64,000 nt of DNA, from NCBI RefSeq assembly GCF_019396345.1, contig NZ_JAHKRM010000005.1, positions 400,640 to 464,639 of the forward strand, in the 5' to 3' direction. Shown one piece after another: positions 44,186 to 52,391 of the stretch (the first letter of the stretch is position 1; the number at the start of each line of letters is the position of its first letter). The stretch is from Nonomuraea guangzhouensis. GTDB taxonomy: Bacteria; Actinomycetota; Actinomycetes; Streptosporangiales; Streptosporangiaceae. Below the pieces are notes generated by a model. It had not been told where the DNA came from. It ran no database searches and worked only from the letters and a program-made list of their open reading frames with translations. The translations under genes were made by a program, and so were the position numbers.

Positions 44186-45870
44186 GAAGCTCCCTGATCG
44201 GGAACGCCGACCCGCACCGCCGGGTCTCCGTACACCGTGTAGGCGAGCCAGGTCGGATCGCCGTCCTCCTTGCGCACCTGTTCCCGGGCGTCTGACACGG
44301 CCCGGCCCAGCGGTTTCTTCTTCTTGGCGAACGACTCGTAGAATGCCTCGGCGAACGTCCGTGCCGAACCGGACTGCAGCGGCCACAGAGTGCCGAGGAA
44401 GACTCCGGCACCGGCCGCCATGAATTGGCTGGCCCAGCCCATGGGACGGCTCAGCCGCCGTACCTCCGCGGCGGTGCGGCAGGCGTTGAGGAAGACGATG
44501 GGCGTCGCATTGATGAGGGAACTCTTCGCGACCGCCGTCGCCAGGTCGCTCGGCCGGAACGGGCCTTCGTCCAGCCGGAGTACGGAGCCGCTCTGCTCGT
44601 TGAACTCATGGTGACAGGAGAAATGCAGCACGCTGGGCGGCGCGACCAGCATCGCGCTCAGCTGGCCGAGCGTGGTGATGTGCCCGCGATGGTGCACGCC
44701 TGTCCCCAATAGCTCCTGAACGCCGCGGATCTCGTCGGAGGCGTTGCGAGGTGCTCGCTTGGAGGTCACGTAGGCGGCGCTGCGGATGGACAGGTGCCCT
44801 GCGGGTTCCTGCCCGTCAACGGCCCGGACCACCGGGAACTGATCGACGAGGAAACCGCGGTCGTGGTGGCCGTCCATGGGATGGAGCAGTTCCCAGGGCA
44901 GTGTGTCGGCGGCGTTCAGCACGGCGAAGGACGAGATGCCGTCCGCGAGCTCCCAGAACCGGGCCCGGATCTCCTCCGGGACGGCCCGTCGCCACAGGTC
45001 TACGCCCAGATTCCTGAGGCGATCTCGTCTGGCGGCCGTCGTGCTGTAGGGCGAGTTGTTCGCGAATTTGGACAACTCGGCGACCAGTTCCTTGACCACC
45101 TCCTCGATCCCGCCGCCCAGGCGCCGGACCACACTGTCGTCGTCGAGTCCCGGCCCCAGTAGGTGAAAGCTATATTTGCCGCCGGACACCTGCGACACCT
45201 CCAGCGTGACCTGGCCCGGGTCGCCGGGCGTGGATGGCAATTCTCCCTGGAGGTTCGTGAGGTGGTTGGGAACGGCGTCCTCGTGCACGATGGTCCGCGC
45301 TGACACCCCGCCCAGGAACCTGCCGCTCTCGAAGGCCCGCACGTGTATGTCGTGCGCACCGGTACGCATGCCGCGCAGGCCGAACTCCACTGGTGCCGAA
45401 TCCTCGTCCTGCGGCACGCGAAGGCGGATGCGCTGGTGTTCCAGGAAGACCAGGCCAGGTGCCTCCACGGTGACGGTGATCGCGGTACCTTGCCTCCCCA
45501 CGTCGAACGGTGTCAGCGGGGCAGAGACCTGATGGTCGCCCTTGGACCTCGCGACCCAGGCCACCACGCTGAACTCCCTGCCCACGGTGATCTGCTCAGG
45601 CATGGACACGAACAGGTGGCGAGGAACGTCGCGGTAGCGGCGTTTGCGCTGCTCCCGCATCCAGTCCGCCAGCACGGGGTTACCCGCGAGCACCGTCAGC
45701 GCGGCGATCTCGGCCCGTCCCGGTGGCAGGGCCAGCGCCGCGATCAGCTCCGAACGGATACGTCGGGCCGCAGCGGGGTCGGGCACCAGCAGGTTCAGCA
45801 AGGCCAGAGCCGCTTCGACCAGCCGGCGCACCTCCTGTTCCGCACTTCGCCGTGCTTGCTCGCCGGGCAT
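44182..45870 (-). CDS. CHAT-domain caspase-like protease, non-canonical N-terminus
   Basis: This 562-residue protein carries a C-terminal CHAT domain from about 315: NAADTLPWELLHP, SVLHFSCHHEF with the catalytic His420, IVFLNACRTAAEV with the catalytic Cys464, GAGVFLGTLWPLQSGSARTF and WLAYTVYGDPAVRV. The N-terminal 70 residues are helical, and about 85-240 is beta-rich (ITVGREFSVVAWV, GAHDIHVRAFESG), similar in style to ternary-complex or Ig-like regions, with no TPRs. CHAT domains are cysteine proteases of the caspase clan. It is the middle gene of a three-gene minus-strand operon, 18 bases after the canonical CHAT gene and overlapping the transglutaminase-like gene by four bases. Confidence 0.9.
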   Translation of the reverse strand: MPGEQARRSAEQEVRRLVEAALALLNLLVPDPAAARRIRSELIAALALPPGRAEIAALTVLAGNPVLADWMREQRKRRYRDVPRHLFVSMPEQITVGREFSVVAWVARSKGDHQVSAPLTPFDVGRQGTAITVTVEAPGLVFLEHQRIRLRVPQDEDSAPVEFGLRGMRTGAHDIHVRAFESGRFLGGVSARTIVHEDAVPNHLTNLQGELPSTPGDPGQVTLEVSQVSGGKYSFHLLGPGLDDDSVVRRLGGGIEEVVKELVAELSKFANNSPYSTTAARRDRLRNLGVDLWRRAVPEEIRARFWELADGISSFAVLNAADTLPWELLHPMDGHHDRGFLVDQFPVVRAVDGQEPAGHLSIRSAAYVTSKRAPRNASDEIRGVQELLGTGVHHRGHITTLGQLSAMLVAPPSVLHFSCHHEFNEQSGSVLRLDEGPFRPSDLATAVAKSSLINATPIVFLNACRTAAEVRRLSRPMGWASQFMAAGAGVFLGTLWPLQSGSARTFAEAFYESFAKKKKPLGRAVSDAREQVRKEDGDPTWLAYTVYGDPAVRVGVPDQGAS

Positions 45871-45888
45871 GTGCTCGACCTCCGCTCG

Positions 45889-47199
45889 TCAGGCTCCGAT
45901 GTAGGCGAGTCCCGCCCAGGCGTCGATGGTGGAGTACGTACGCTCCTCCTCCGGGCGTATCAAAAGGTCGCTCAGCACGGTGATGGCGGCTTCACGAGAC
46001 AACCAGTCTGCCTCCGCTTCCAGCGCCTGCCTGTACATGCGCACGATCTCCACATTGGGGGTGTCGCGCAGCCATAACTGAGCATCCCGCAAGGCGGCAG
46101 GCGGATCTGCTCCCTCCGTGCGCCAGCGCCGATAGAACTCGATCATGAGGATGAGCGTGGGCAGGTCGTCGATCAGCCACAGCGACGCGACCACGCCACC
46201 CACGCCCGCCTGCAGCAGGCCGGTCGGCAACGCCACGACCTCGTCCGGCAGCTCCGTGCCAGGGAGCGAGGTCTCGCAGGCCGACAGGACGACCAGGCGC
46301 AGCGCCAGGTCGAGCGGGAAGATGTCGCGCAGCGTGAGCGCCTGTCCCGCGATCAGGTCGAGGCCGCTGTCGAGCGGGGACTCTGGCCGCGCGAAGCCGT
46401 GACAGGCGAAGTGCACCACGTCGGCCTCGCGCATGGCGTCGCCCACCTCACGCGGAGCGGTTCCCGCCCGTCCTCCCATGACCTTGGCGTTTTCGCCGAA
46501 GTGCCCCGCCACGATCTCCGCCTCGATCGGAGCCGAGTCGAAGGCCCGTTCGCGCGCCTCCGGCGGGCCAAGCACTGCGAGCAGGCGTTCGGCCGGCCGG
46601 GCGGCCAGCTCGCGTGCTCTGCTCAGCGAGCGGGCGTTGGGGGCGTAGGTGATGACGAGATCGTCGAGCACATAACGGCGAGGAGAAACGGCATCGCCGG
46701 TCGGCGTCCACGCCGCGTGCAACGGCAGCAGGCCCAGCAACCCGCCGGCGACCAGGACCGCGCTCGACGCGGGGCGGACCTCTGCCACCACAGGTCCCAT
46801 GACGTCGCTCCAGAGCCAGGCTGTGACGGCGTCGATGGCGGCCCGCCACGCCGGGAGCGCGGCGTCCTTGTCCTTCGCCGCGCGGAAGGCGTTGTACGCC
46901 TCGAAGTACGCCGTCACCTGGTCGTACAACACCGGTGACGTGAGGCCGTCCAGAGGGACGTGCGCGACGTCCTCCCCGCGCACAACCAGTGCCAGGCCGC
47001 CGAACTCGGTGGCGGCCAGATAGACCAAGGGCTGGGCCTCAGCCGCGTCCGCGACGTCGTCGAAGGTCGGAGCTTCGAGAAAGTCTTCATAACCCGGTAT
47101 CGACTGGATCTCGCGGATCACCTCCTCGAGCTCCTCACGAGCGACCCGGATTTCGTCAAGCCCGTCGTTTTCCAAGAGCCGCTCCCGCGTCGGGCGCAT
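45889..47199 (-). CDS. Stand-alone canonical CHAT protease
   Basis: This 436-residue protein is the C-terminal half of a typical TPR-CHAT protein without the TPRs. Residues 18-50, AREELEEVIREIQSIPGYED and FLEAPTFDDV, form the linker that normally follows the pre-CHAT module. The CHAT core then has LVYLAATEFGGLALVV, LLGLLPLHAAW, DVVHFACHGFARPESPL with catalytic His267, LVVLSACETSLPGTEL with catalytic Cys308, and GVGGVVASLWLIDDLPT. The residues needed for cysteine-protease activity are intact. It heads the minus-strand operon with the second CHAT and the transglutaminase-like gene and is divergent from the MBL gene. It is the natural partner for the TPR proteins that stop just before such a domain. 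Confidence 0.92.
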   Translation of the reverse strand: MRPTRERLLENDGLDEIRVAREELEEVIREIQSIPGYEDFLEAPTFDDVADAAEAQPLVYLAATEFGGLALVVRGEDVAHVPLDGLTSPVLYDQVTAYFEAYNAFRAAKDKDAALPAWRAAIDAVTAWLWSDVMGPVVAEVRPASSAVLVAGGLLGLLPLHAAWTPTGDAVSPRRYVLDDLVITYAPNARSLSRARELAARPAERLLAVLGPPEARERAFDSAPIEAEIVAGHFGENAKVMGGRAGTAPREVGDAMREADVVHFACHGFARPESPLDSGLDLIAGQALTLRDIFPLDLALRLVVLSACETSLPGTELPDEVVALPTGLLQAGVGGVVASLWLIDDLPTLILMIEFYRRWRTEGADPPAALRDAQLWLRDTPNVEIVRMYRQALEAEADWLSREAAITVLSDLLIRPEEERTYSTIDAWAGLAYIGA

Positions 47200-47301
47200 A
47201 CTGGCACAAGACCTGGACAGGCAATGCTAGTCAATCGATCGGCGGACGGCGACGATCCGGAGAGGCGCAATAGACATGAGATCTGATCGCGGACGTACGG
47301 T
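47200..47301. promoter_or_regulatory. Divergent promoter gap between CHAT and MBL genes
   Basis: These 102 bases separate divergent starts, so the promoters of the CHAT operon and the MBL gene lie here and are likely co-controlled. No clear dyad was found. Confidence 0.5.
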
Positions 47302-48366
47302 GTGATCTACGTCGAGGCGCTGCCCGCGTACGACGGCGACTGCCTCTGGGTGGAATGGACGCACCGGGGCGCCTTCCGCAGGATGGTCATCGACGGCGGC
47401 CGTGGCACGGTCCTGCTCGACAGGCTGCGCAGCCTGCCGATCGACGACCGGCACGTGGACCTGATCGTGTGCACCCATATCGACGTGGATCACATCGAAG
47501 GCCTCATCACTCTCTTCGCACGGCTGCCGGCCGGGTTCTCGGTCGGCGAGGTCTGGTTCAATGGTCACCGACATCTCACCCGAGACGTGACCGGTCCCCG
47601 CCAGGGCGAACGCCTGGAGATGCTGCTGGACAAGGCCGGTGTGCCATGGAACGCCGCCTTCGGCGGATCCGCCGTGGTGGTGCCCGATCGTGCTGAGCCG
47701 CCCATCGTGCGGCTCGCCGGACTCACGCTGACGCTTCTCGCTCCTGACTGGGACGCGCTGGCCCGCTTGGACGCGTTCTGGCCCGAGGCGATGGCCGACC
47801 TGATCGAGCCGTTGCAGGGCCGCCGCCGTCTCGTGGACGACGACGCCACGAGATCTCTCACAGAACTCGCTGGTGAGGCCTACACGCCGGACAAATCACC
47901 CGCAAACGGCTCCAGCATCGCGTTCATCGCCGAGCACGAGCACGGCGGGCGCGTGCTGTTTACCGGCGACTCCCCGGCCGAGGCGCTGTTACGCGGCCTG
48001 CGCCGGTTGGCGGGGCAACGACGAGTTCCCGTAGACCTGTGCAAGGTGCCTCATCACGGCAGCGCGCGCAACCTGAGTGCCGAACTGGTCTCTACGCTGG
48101 ACTGCTCGCACTGGCTCTTCTCGACCAGCGGTGCCCGCCACGGACATCCCGATCGCCGAGCGGTGGCGCGGATCGTCGCGCAAGCACCTCGATCGTTGCT
48201 CGTCTTCAACTATCACAGCCTGACCACCGCCGCGTACGCGGACGACGTGGAAGCGGACCGCCACGGTTTTCGGGCGTTGTTTCCCCCGAGCGGCCTGCAA
48301 GGCATCACTGTGCGCGTCACTGTCGGCCAGGTGGACATGGCCGGATCCCGGAGACCGATGCTATAG
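47302..48366 (+). CDS. Metallo-beta-lactamase-fold hydrolase, ComEC-like
   Basis: This 354-residue MBL-fold enzyme starts with GTG at 47302. ALPAYDGDCLWVEW is the entry strand, VCTHIDVDHIEGL gives the H-x-D-x-D-H metal site (His59, Asp61, Asp63, His64), VLFTGDSPAEAL is the third motif and CKVPHHGSARNLSAELV the fourth. This H-x-D variant is usual in ComEC-related MBL proteins that act on nucleic acids. No membrane segments are present, so it is a soluble relative. Its place, divergent from a CHAT operon, suggests it is the enzyme or effector part of the same system; MBL-fold proteins also occur in AVAST type I defence loci next to a protease. Substrate not known. Confidence 0.88.
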   Translation: MIYVEALPAYDGDCLWVEWTHRGAFRRMVIDGGRGTVLLDRLRSLPIDDRHVDLIVCTHIDVDHIEGLITLFARLPAGFSVGEVWFNGHRHLTRDVTGPRQGERLEMLLDKAGVPWNAAFGGSAVVVPDRAEPPIVRLAGLTLTLLAPDWDALARLDAFWPEAMADLIEPLQGRRRLVDDDATRSLTELAGEAYTPDKSPANGSSIAFIAEHEHGGRVLFTGDSPAEALLRGLRRLAGQRRVPVDLCKVPHHGSARNLSAELVSTLDCSHWLFSTSGARHGHPDRRAVARIVAQAPRSLLVFNYHSLTTAAYADDVEADRHGFRALFPPSGLQGITVRVTVGQVDMAGSRRPML

Positions 48367-48724
48367 GTCGCCGCTGATGTTCCTTGCGCTTCGCGCGGTC
48401 AGCCGACGCCGAGGATCGTGTGGGCCGCGCGTGATCGGCTCGGGAGCCGGAGGTCGGGCAGCCAGGCCGAGGGGCTCCGCCATGCTGAGAGGGCGTTTGA
48501 TTTGAGTAGATTGCGGCTTATGTTCTAGTAGGGGGCAGACCAAGTACGGGAGAAAGGGGCAGTGAGTCACTGAGCCGCTGGTCAGACGATGTGATCGTCA
48601 ATCGGACGTGACCCTCTGCGTGGGTTTGGTTGCGGTTTGATGAACAAGGTCGTTCGGCGGGGTTGATCGCCGCTACGGTTTCGGCGTCTGGACGCCCGGG
48701 ACCGAGGCGAGGAACGGGCCTGGA
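48367..48724 (+). other. 358-base gap before the Tn3 remnant
   Basis: No supported gene. The stretch around 48500-48620 is less GC-rich. A Tn3-type terminal inverted repeat was looked for but not recognised, so the element's outer end may be lost or further left. Confidence 0.4.
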
Positions 48725-49083
48725 ATGACGTGGATCGAGCGCACCGCCTATCCGCAGTTCAAGCGGTTGACGTCGGCCAGGGTGCTACACGTGTTCTTCA
48801 CGCCGTCGCCCGAGGAGGTGACCTGGGCCGAGCAGCGCACTGGCAGCCGGGAGTCGTGCGGCCAGCGTGGACGACCGAGTACTACTCGCTCGCCGTGCGG
48901 CAGCTGCGGGCGGCCGGCCGGGACATTCCCGACGAGTTGCTGGCCCACATCTCGCCGGCGCACAGCGAGAACGTCAACTTCTTCGGCGTGATCACCGTGG
49001 ACGTGGAGGCGGAGCTGGCCAAGCTGGACGGTGGCGGCTGGCGGCCGCTGCGCCCGGCAGCGGTGGACGCGAGTCTGATGTGA
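48725..49083 (+). pseudogene. Tn3-family transposase with internal deletion
   Basis: The first frame, from 48725, reads ERTAYPQFKRLTSARVLHVF and FTPSPEEVTWAEQRT, the start of a Tn3-family transposase (DUF4158 region). A second frame then reads WTTEYYSLAVRQLRAAGRDI, PDELLAHISPAHSENVNFFG and LAKLDGGGWRPLRP, which is the very end of the same family. About 900 residues between them, with the DDE catalytic core, are gone. It is a dead internal-deletion derivative of a transposon, placed immediately right of the TPR/CHAT locus. Confidence 0.82.
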
Positions 49084-49280
49084 CCGCTCAGGGGCTGATG
49101 TAGGTCAGCAGGGCCAGGAGCTGGAGCACGCCGTAGGCGAAGGCCATGTTCTCGGGGTGGACCTGCAACGGAACCGCAGTCGCTGGTGTTGAGGGCGATC
49201 AGGCCGGCCGGCGGCGTCCTGGTGGCCGGGCGCTCATCTGATGCGCTGAGCGAAGCGCTTACGACCGCGTTATCTGAGGT

Positions 49281-49745
49281 CTATCTGATGGCGGCCCGGC
49301 GGCGGCTCAACCCGGCGGCGACGCGGTGGCGATTGAGAATCAAGTGGATGATAACCAGAGGGAGGAAGGCCATCCCAGAGATGGTGTGGACCTGCTCGAC
49401 GACGCCGTCCGCACCGGCCAGCCATACCGGGAAGCCGGACACCATGACGATGCTGAAGGTGAGGGCCAGCAGGGGATTGAAGATCACGAGCTTGCGCTCG
49501 GGGTGCGCCGTGCGGCGTGCCGCCGCGGATCTGACCCAGCGGCGCTGCGTGTACACGTGCCAGGCGATGACACCGAACGCGCCGATCCCGAGGATCGAGT
49601 GCCAGGTCGCCCCCCAGTCATGCGAGATGAAGGCGATGAACGCGGTGAGCAGCAGTCCGGAGACGAGGAGGATCGTATTGCGCCGGCGCCTTCCGGTTAC
49701 CGCCCTGGAAGGAGGCGTCTCGGTGGCCTTGTCAGGAGATGGCAT
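49281..49745 (-). CDS. Four-helix membrane protein, DUF4405-like
   Basis: This protein of 154 residues has about four membrane segments (ILLVSGLLLTAFIAFISHDW, ILGIGAFGVIAWHVYTQRRW, LALTFSIVMVSGFPVWLAG and FLPLVIIHLILNRHRV). Histidines in or beside the helices (WHSILG, AWHVY, VHTISG, IIHLIL) suggest a b-type cytochrome-like or heme-binding role as in DUF4405 proteins; this is inference. The ATG at 49745 is preferred to an upstream start at 49787 because a GAGAGAGA stretch precedes it. No partner gene is evident. Confidence 0.78.
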   Translation of the reverse strand: MPSPDKATETPPSRAVTGRRRRNTILLVSGLLLTAFIAFISHDWGATWHSILGIGAFGVIAWHVYTQRRWVRSAAARRTAHPERKLVIFNPLLALTFSIVMVSGFPVWLAGADGVVEQVHTISGMAFLPLVIIHLILNRHRVAAGLSRRRAAIR

Positions 49746-49896
49746 GGTTGGGTCTCTCTCTCGTGGGCGGGGTGGGCACCGTGTCATCAGGCCACGGTCA
49801 ACCAGGGCGGTATCGGAGTACGCAGAGAGGGTGATCGTCGCCCCGGGTTCGGCGTCTGGGCGCCAGGATGGAGGCGAGGGATAGCCTGGCCGACCT

Positions 49897-50835
49897 TTAC
49901 GTCAGCAGGAGTTGCGCGTGTTCCTGCAGCCACTCGCGCAAGGTGATCGGTTTACGCCCGAGGGTGCGTTCGACGAAATCGTTGCGGGCCCAGACGACTT
50001 CGTTCTCCTTCTCGTATTCGAAGAACTCCCAGACGCCCGGGGCGGCCGGGCCGAACTGCCGGGAGTATGCGTTGAGAAAGCCTTCCTTGCTGCCGTCGTG
50101 AGTGATCTTCTCGCCGAAGACTTCGGTCATGAGCTCGGCGGCTTCGCTCTGGCGCATGAGGTCATGGCCGTTGTTCAGCGTGTGGAACTGACCGATGTGC
50201 CGATGATTGTCGGAAAGGAACAGACGTCCCGCGACTTCGGCTACGTCCCGCGGGTCGATGAAGGGGACGAGGCGGTCGTGCCAGATGAGCTTGCGCTCGC
50301 GGCGCAGGCCTTCGGTCATCCGGAAGTAGTTGTCCATGAACGTGGCGCCGATGTTGAGATAGGTCACCGGCAGGTCGCTCTCGTCGAGAAGCTGTTTCAC
50401 GATGGGATGTTGAGTGGGGAGCAGGAAACCCGCGTCGCGGATGGACTGGGGTATGCGCCGCTGGTTGGCCTCCGGCTGCAGGCCGACGAGGCGCAGGACA
50501 TGGATCGCGGTGTCCGCTTTCTTGAGGGCGTCCACCAGGTTCGTCATGGCGGGCCGTTCGTCGGTTCCGTTGGTGGTGATGACGAAGACTCCCTCCATCC
50601 CTTGTACGGCGGACTCGAGCGAGGGGAGGTCGAAGTAGTCGGCGTGGACCGCTTCGGCGTGTGGGAATTCGCGGCGAAGGTCGTCGAGGCGTTCCGGCTT
50701 GCTGCTGGCCAGGCGCAGTTGGATTTGCGGTGTTTCGCGGTGGAGGAATTCTGCTAGCGGCCTGCCGATGTGGCCGGTCGCGCCGAAGATGAGAATGCTG
50801 CGCGGAATGGGTTTGCTGTTGATGGTGCCGGACAT
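49897..50835 (-). CDS. NmrA-like NAD(P)-binding protein
   Basis: This 312-residue Rossmann-fold protein of the atypical short-chain dehydrogenase group starts with ILIFGATGHIGRPLAEFL, the GxxGxxG dinucleotide site. GVFVITTNGTDER and VTYLNIGATFMDNYFRM match NmrA/HSCARG-type proteins, which bind NADP and often regulate or reduce quinone-like substrates. The canonical Tyr-x-x-x-Lys pair is not evident, which favours a sensor or atypical reductase. The ATG has a GAGAGGA site. It probably forms a loose gene set with the SnoaL-like protein, TetR and FAD monooxygenase on the same strand. Confidence 0.87.
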   Translation of the reverse strand: MSGTINSKPIPRSILIFGATGHIGRPLAEFLHRETPQIQLRLASSKPERLDDLRREFPHAEAVHADYFDLPSLESAVQGMEGVFVITTNGTDERPAMTNLVDALKKADTAIHVLRLVGLQPEANQRRIPQSIRDAGFLLPTQHPIVKQLLDESDLPVTYLNIGATFMDNYFRMTEGLRRERKLIWHDRLVPFIDPRDVAEVAGRLFLSDNHRHIGQFHTLNNGHDLMRQSEAAELMTEVFGEKITHDGSKEGFLNAYSRQFGPAAPGVWEFFEYEKENEVVWARNDFVERTLGRKPITLREWLQEHAQLLLT

Positions 50836-51140
50836 TGAACGTCCTCTCGAGGGATTGTGCGGGTGGCGCTCGAGGCGCAGTGATGCGGTGCCGCCAGGGG
50901 TTTACCGGAAGGCGCACGAGTGGCGTCGGCGCGGAACAGGAACTCTCTGGTTCGTTCACCTTGATGTGTGAGGTGCTTGATGTGTGAGGTGCTGGGATCG
51001 GTGCCGGCGAAGGTGGCCGGCGCTGTTTGACGCGCCTGGTCGATCGTGACTGGCACGGACGCTGCGGCGGCTGCTTCGGATCCGACGTGGCAAACAGGTG
51101 CGGCAGGAGCCTCGGCGTCGAGGTGGGCCGTCAGGACCGG
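50836..51140 (+). other. 305-base gap with a small tandem repeat
   Basis: No gene seen. It should hold the promoter of the minus-strand NmrA-like gene at its left end. A 16-base tandem repeat lies at 50960-50991. Confidence 0.5.
50960..50991 (+). repeat. Two perfect tandem copies of a 16-base unit
   Basis: The unit CTTGATGTGTGAGGTG occurs twice in a row with no mismatch, about 125 bases upstream of the NmrA-like start. It may be a regulator binding site or a slippage duplication. Confidence 0.8.
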
Positions 51141-51527
51141 TCAGGTCATGCTTTGCGGGGTCACAATGCGGTTGGTCAGGTTCGTCATCAGCCCGTCGGC
51201 GTTGACGGTCGCGTATTCGATGCCGCTCATGGCCAGCAGGCGGCCGTCGGCCGATCGTGTGATGTTGACCCAGTGGCACTTGATCCTGCCGTCGTCGAGC
51301 ACCGTGGTGTCCCACAGGTGCTTGCTGTCGGCCATGGTCGCGGCCATGGCCTGGTAGAGCTGCGTGATCGCGGGCAGGCCGGTCACCGGCTCCATCTCTT
51401 CGGTGAGCTGCACGGTGGCGTCCGGCGCGAAGATCGACTGATACTCCTGCACGGCTGCGGGGTCGTGTGCCGTGCGGTCAAAGAGTGTGATGTAGCGGTC
51501 GATCACCGTCTCGGTCGTCTGGGTCAT
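51141..51527 (-). CDS. SnoaL/NTF2-like fold protein
   Basis: This 128-residue protein has the NTF2-like cone fold: TVIDRYITLFDRTAHDPAAV helix, FAPDATVQLTEEMEPVTGLP, AMAATMADSKHLWDTTVLDD and INITRS/GIEYATVNADGLM strands. Small SnoaL-like proteins are cyclases, isomerases or ligand-binding proteins, often beside tailoring oxygenases. The ATG at 51527 has GGAGGAAACG upstream and is favoured over a start at 51557. It lies 65 bases after the TetR gene on the same strand and is probably in its regulon. Reaction unknown. Confidence 0.85.
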   Translation of the reverse strand: MTQTTETVIDRYITLFDRTAHDPAAVQEYQSIFAPDATVQLTEEMEPVTGLPAITQLYQAMAATMADSKHLWDTTVLDDGRIKCHWVNITRSADGRLLAMSGIEYATVNADGLMTNLTNRIVTPQSMT

Positions 51528-51592
51528 GACGTTTCCTCCGTCGTCTCGTGCTCGCACCGGACAAAGTTCCGGTTACTGAACTTGCTGGTTTC

Positions 51593-52309
51593 TTACGTGG
51601 TTTCCTGGTTTGGGGTGATCAGGGCGAGTACGGCCTTGCGCCGCTCGCCCAGCAGCCGCAGGCCTTCCCCGGCGGCTGCGCGGACCTCGTCCGGCCCGGC
51701 TTGGTCGGGGCCGAGCAGGGCGGTCACCGCTGCGGCCAAGACCTGGTTAGGGGCGTCGACGGTGACGCTGCGCAGAGCCTGCGGGCGGGTGGCGGCAGCG
51801 AGGAAGCCGGTCATGAGCGCCTGCAGCGCGTAGGCCTGTTCGTCGAGCGGCCAGTCGGTGCGGACGAGTCGGTAGCGGCGCCACACCGGCAGCACCGTGT
51901 ACATCAGCGCGGCGGATCCCACCAGGTCGAGCAGTTCCATGCTGCGGGGATGCTGGGCCAGGACGCCCAGCAGGTCGGTGTCGCCGATCTGCAAGGCCCG
52001 CATGAACGGGTTGGCCAGGGCGCGCTGGAGGAGTTGCGGGCAGAGCCGGTGCGGGCGGCACAGGTCCGCATCGGCGGCCGTCGCGTCGATCTCGCCGTCC
52101 AGGACAGCCAGGAATTCCCGGGCGACCAGCCCGAACAGCAAGTCTTCCTTGGTCGGCCAGTACAGGTAGGCCGTGCCCTTGCCGACGTGCGCCCGTTCGG
52201 CGATCTCGGCGACGGTCAAACCCTTGACCCCGCGTTTGAGCACCAGTTCCCTGGCCGCGGCGAGAATCCGGGCGGCCGTGGCGGAGTCGTGTTCAGCCAG
52301 TGCTGTCAT
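51593..52309 (-). CDS. TetR-family transcriptional regulator
   Basis: This 238-residue repressor-type protein has an N-terminal TetR helix-turn-helix, ARILAAARELVLKRGVKGLT, VAEIAERAHVGKGTAYLYWP and TKEDLLFGLVA, followed by an all-helical ligand domain from about 70. An AAGGAAAA site precedes the ATG. It lies 82 bases after the FAD monooxygenase gene on the same strand. An ACTGACC/GGTCAGT inverted repeat just upstream of that monooxygenase (53630-53656) is a likely operator, so it probably represses the monooxygenase-TetR-SnoaL group and responds to the substrate. Confidence 0.9.
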   Translation of the reverse strand: MTALAEHDSATAARILAAARELVLKRGVKGLTVAEIAERAHVGKGTAYLYWPTKEDLLFGLVAREFLAVLDGEIDATAADADLCRPHRLCPQLLQRALANPFMRALQIGDTDLLGVLAQHPRSMELLDLVGSAALMYTVLPVWRRYRLVRTDWPLDEQAYALQALMTGFLAAATRPQALRSVTVDAPNQVLAAAVTALLGPDQAGPDEVRAAAGEGLRLLGERRKAVLALITPNQETT

Positions 52310-52391
52310 GGTCGTTTTCCTTGTCCGTGCCGAGTGCTGTGCCGAGGGGCTTGCCTGTGCCGCGCCGGTCCGCGGGCGCGGGGCCGAGCGA

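Noticed and set aside
32631..48366. Possible type III-E CRISPR (Craspase) locus because of TPR/CHAT proteins
   Set aside because: No Cas7-11-like protein, no repeat-spacer array and no adaptation genes are present.
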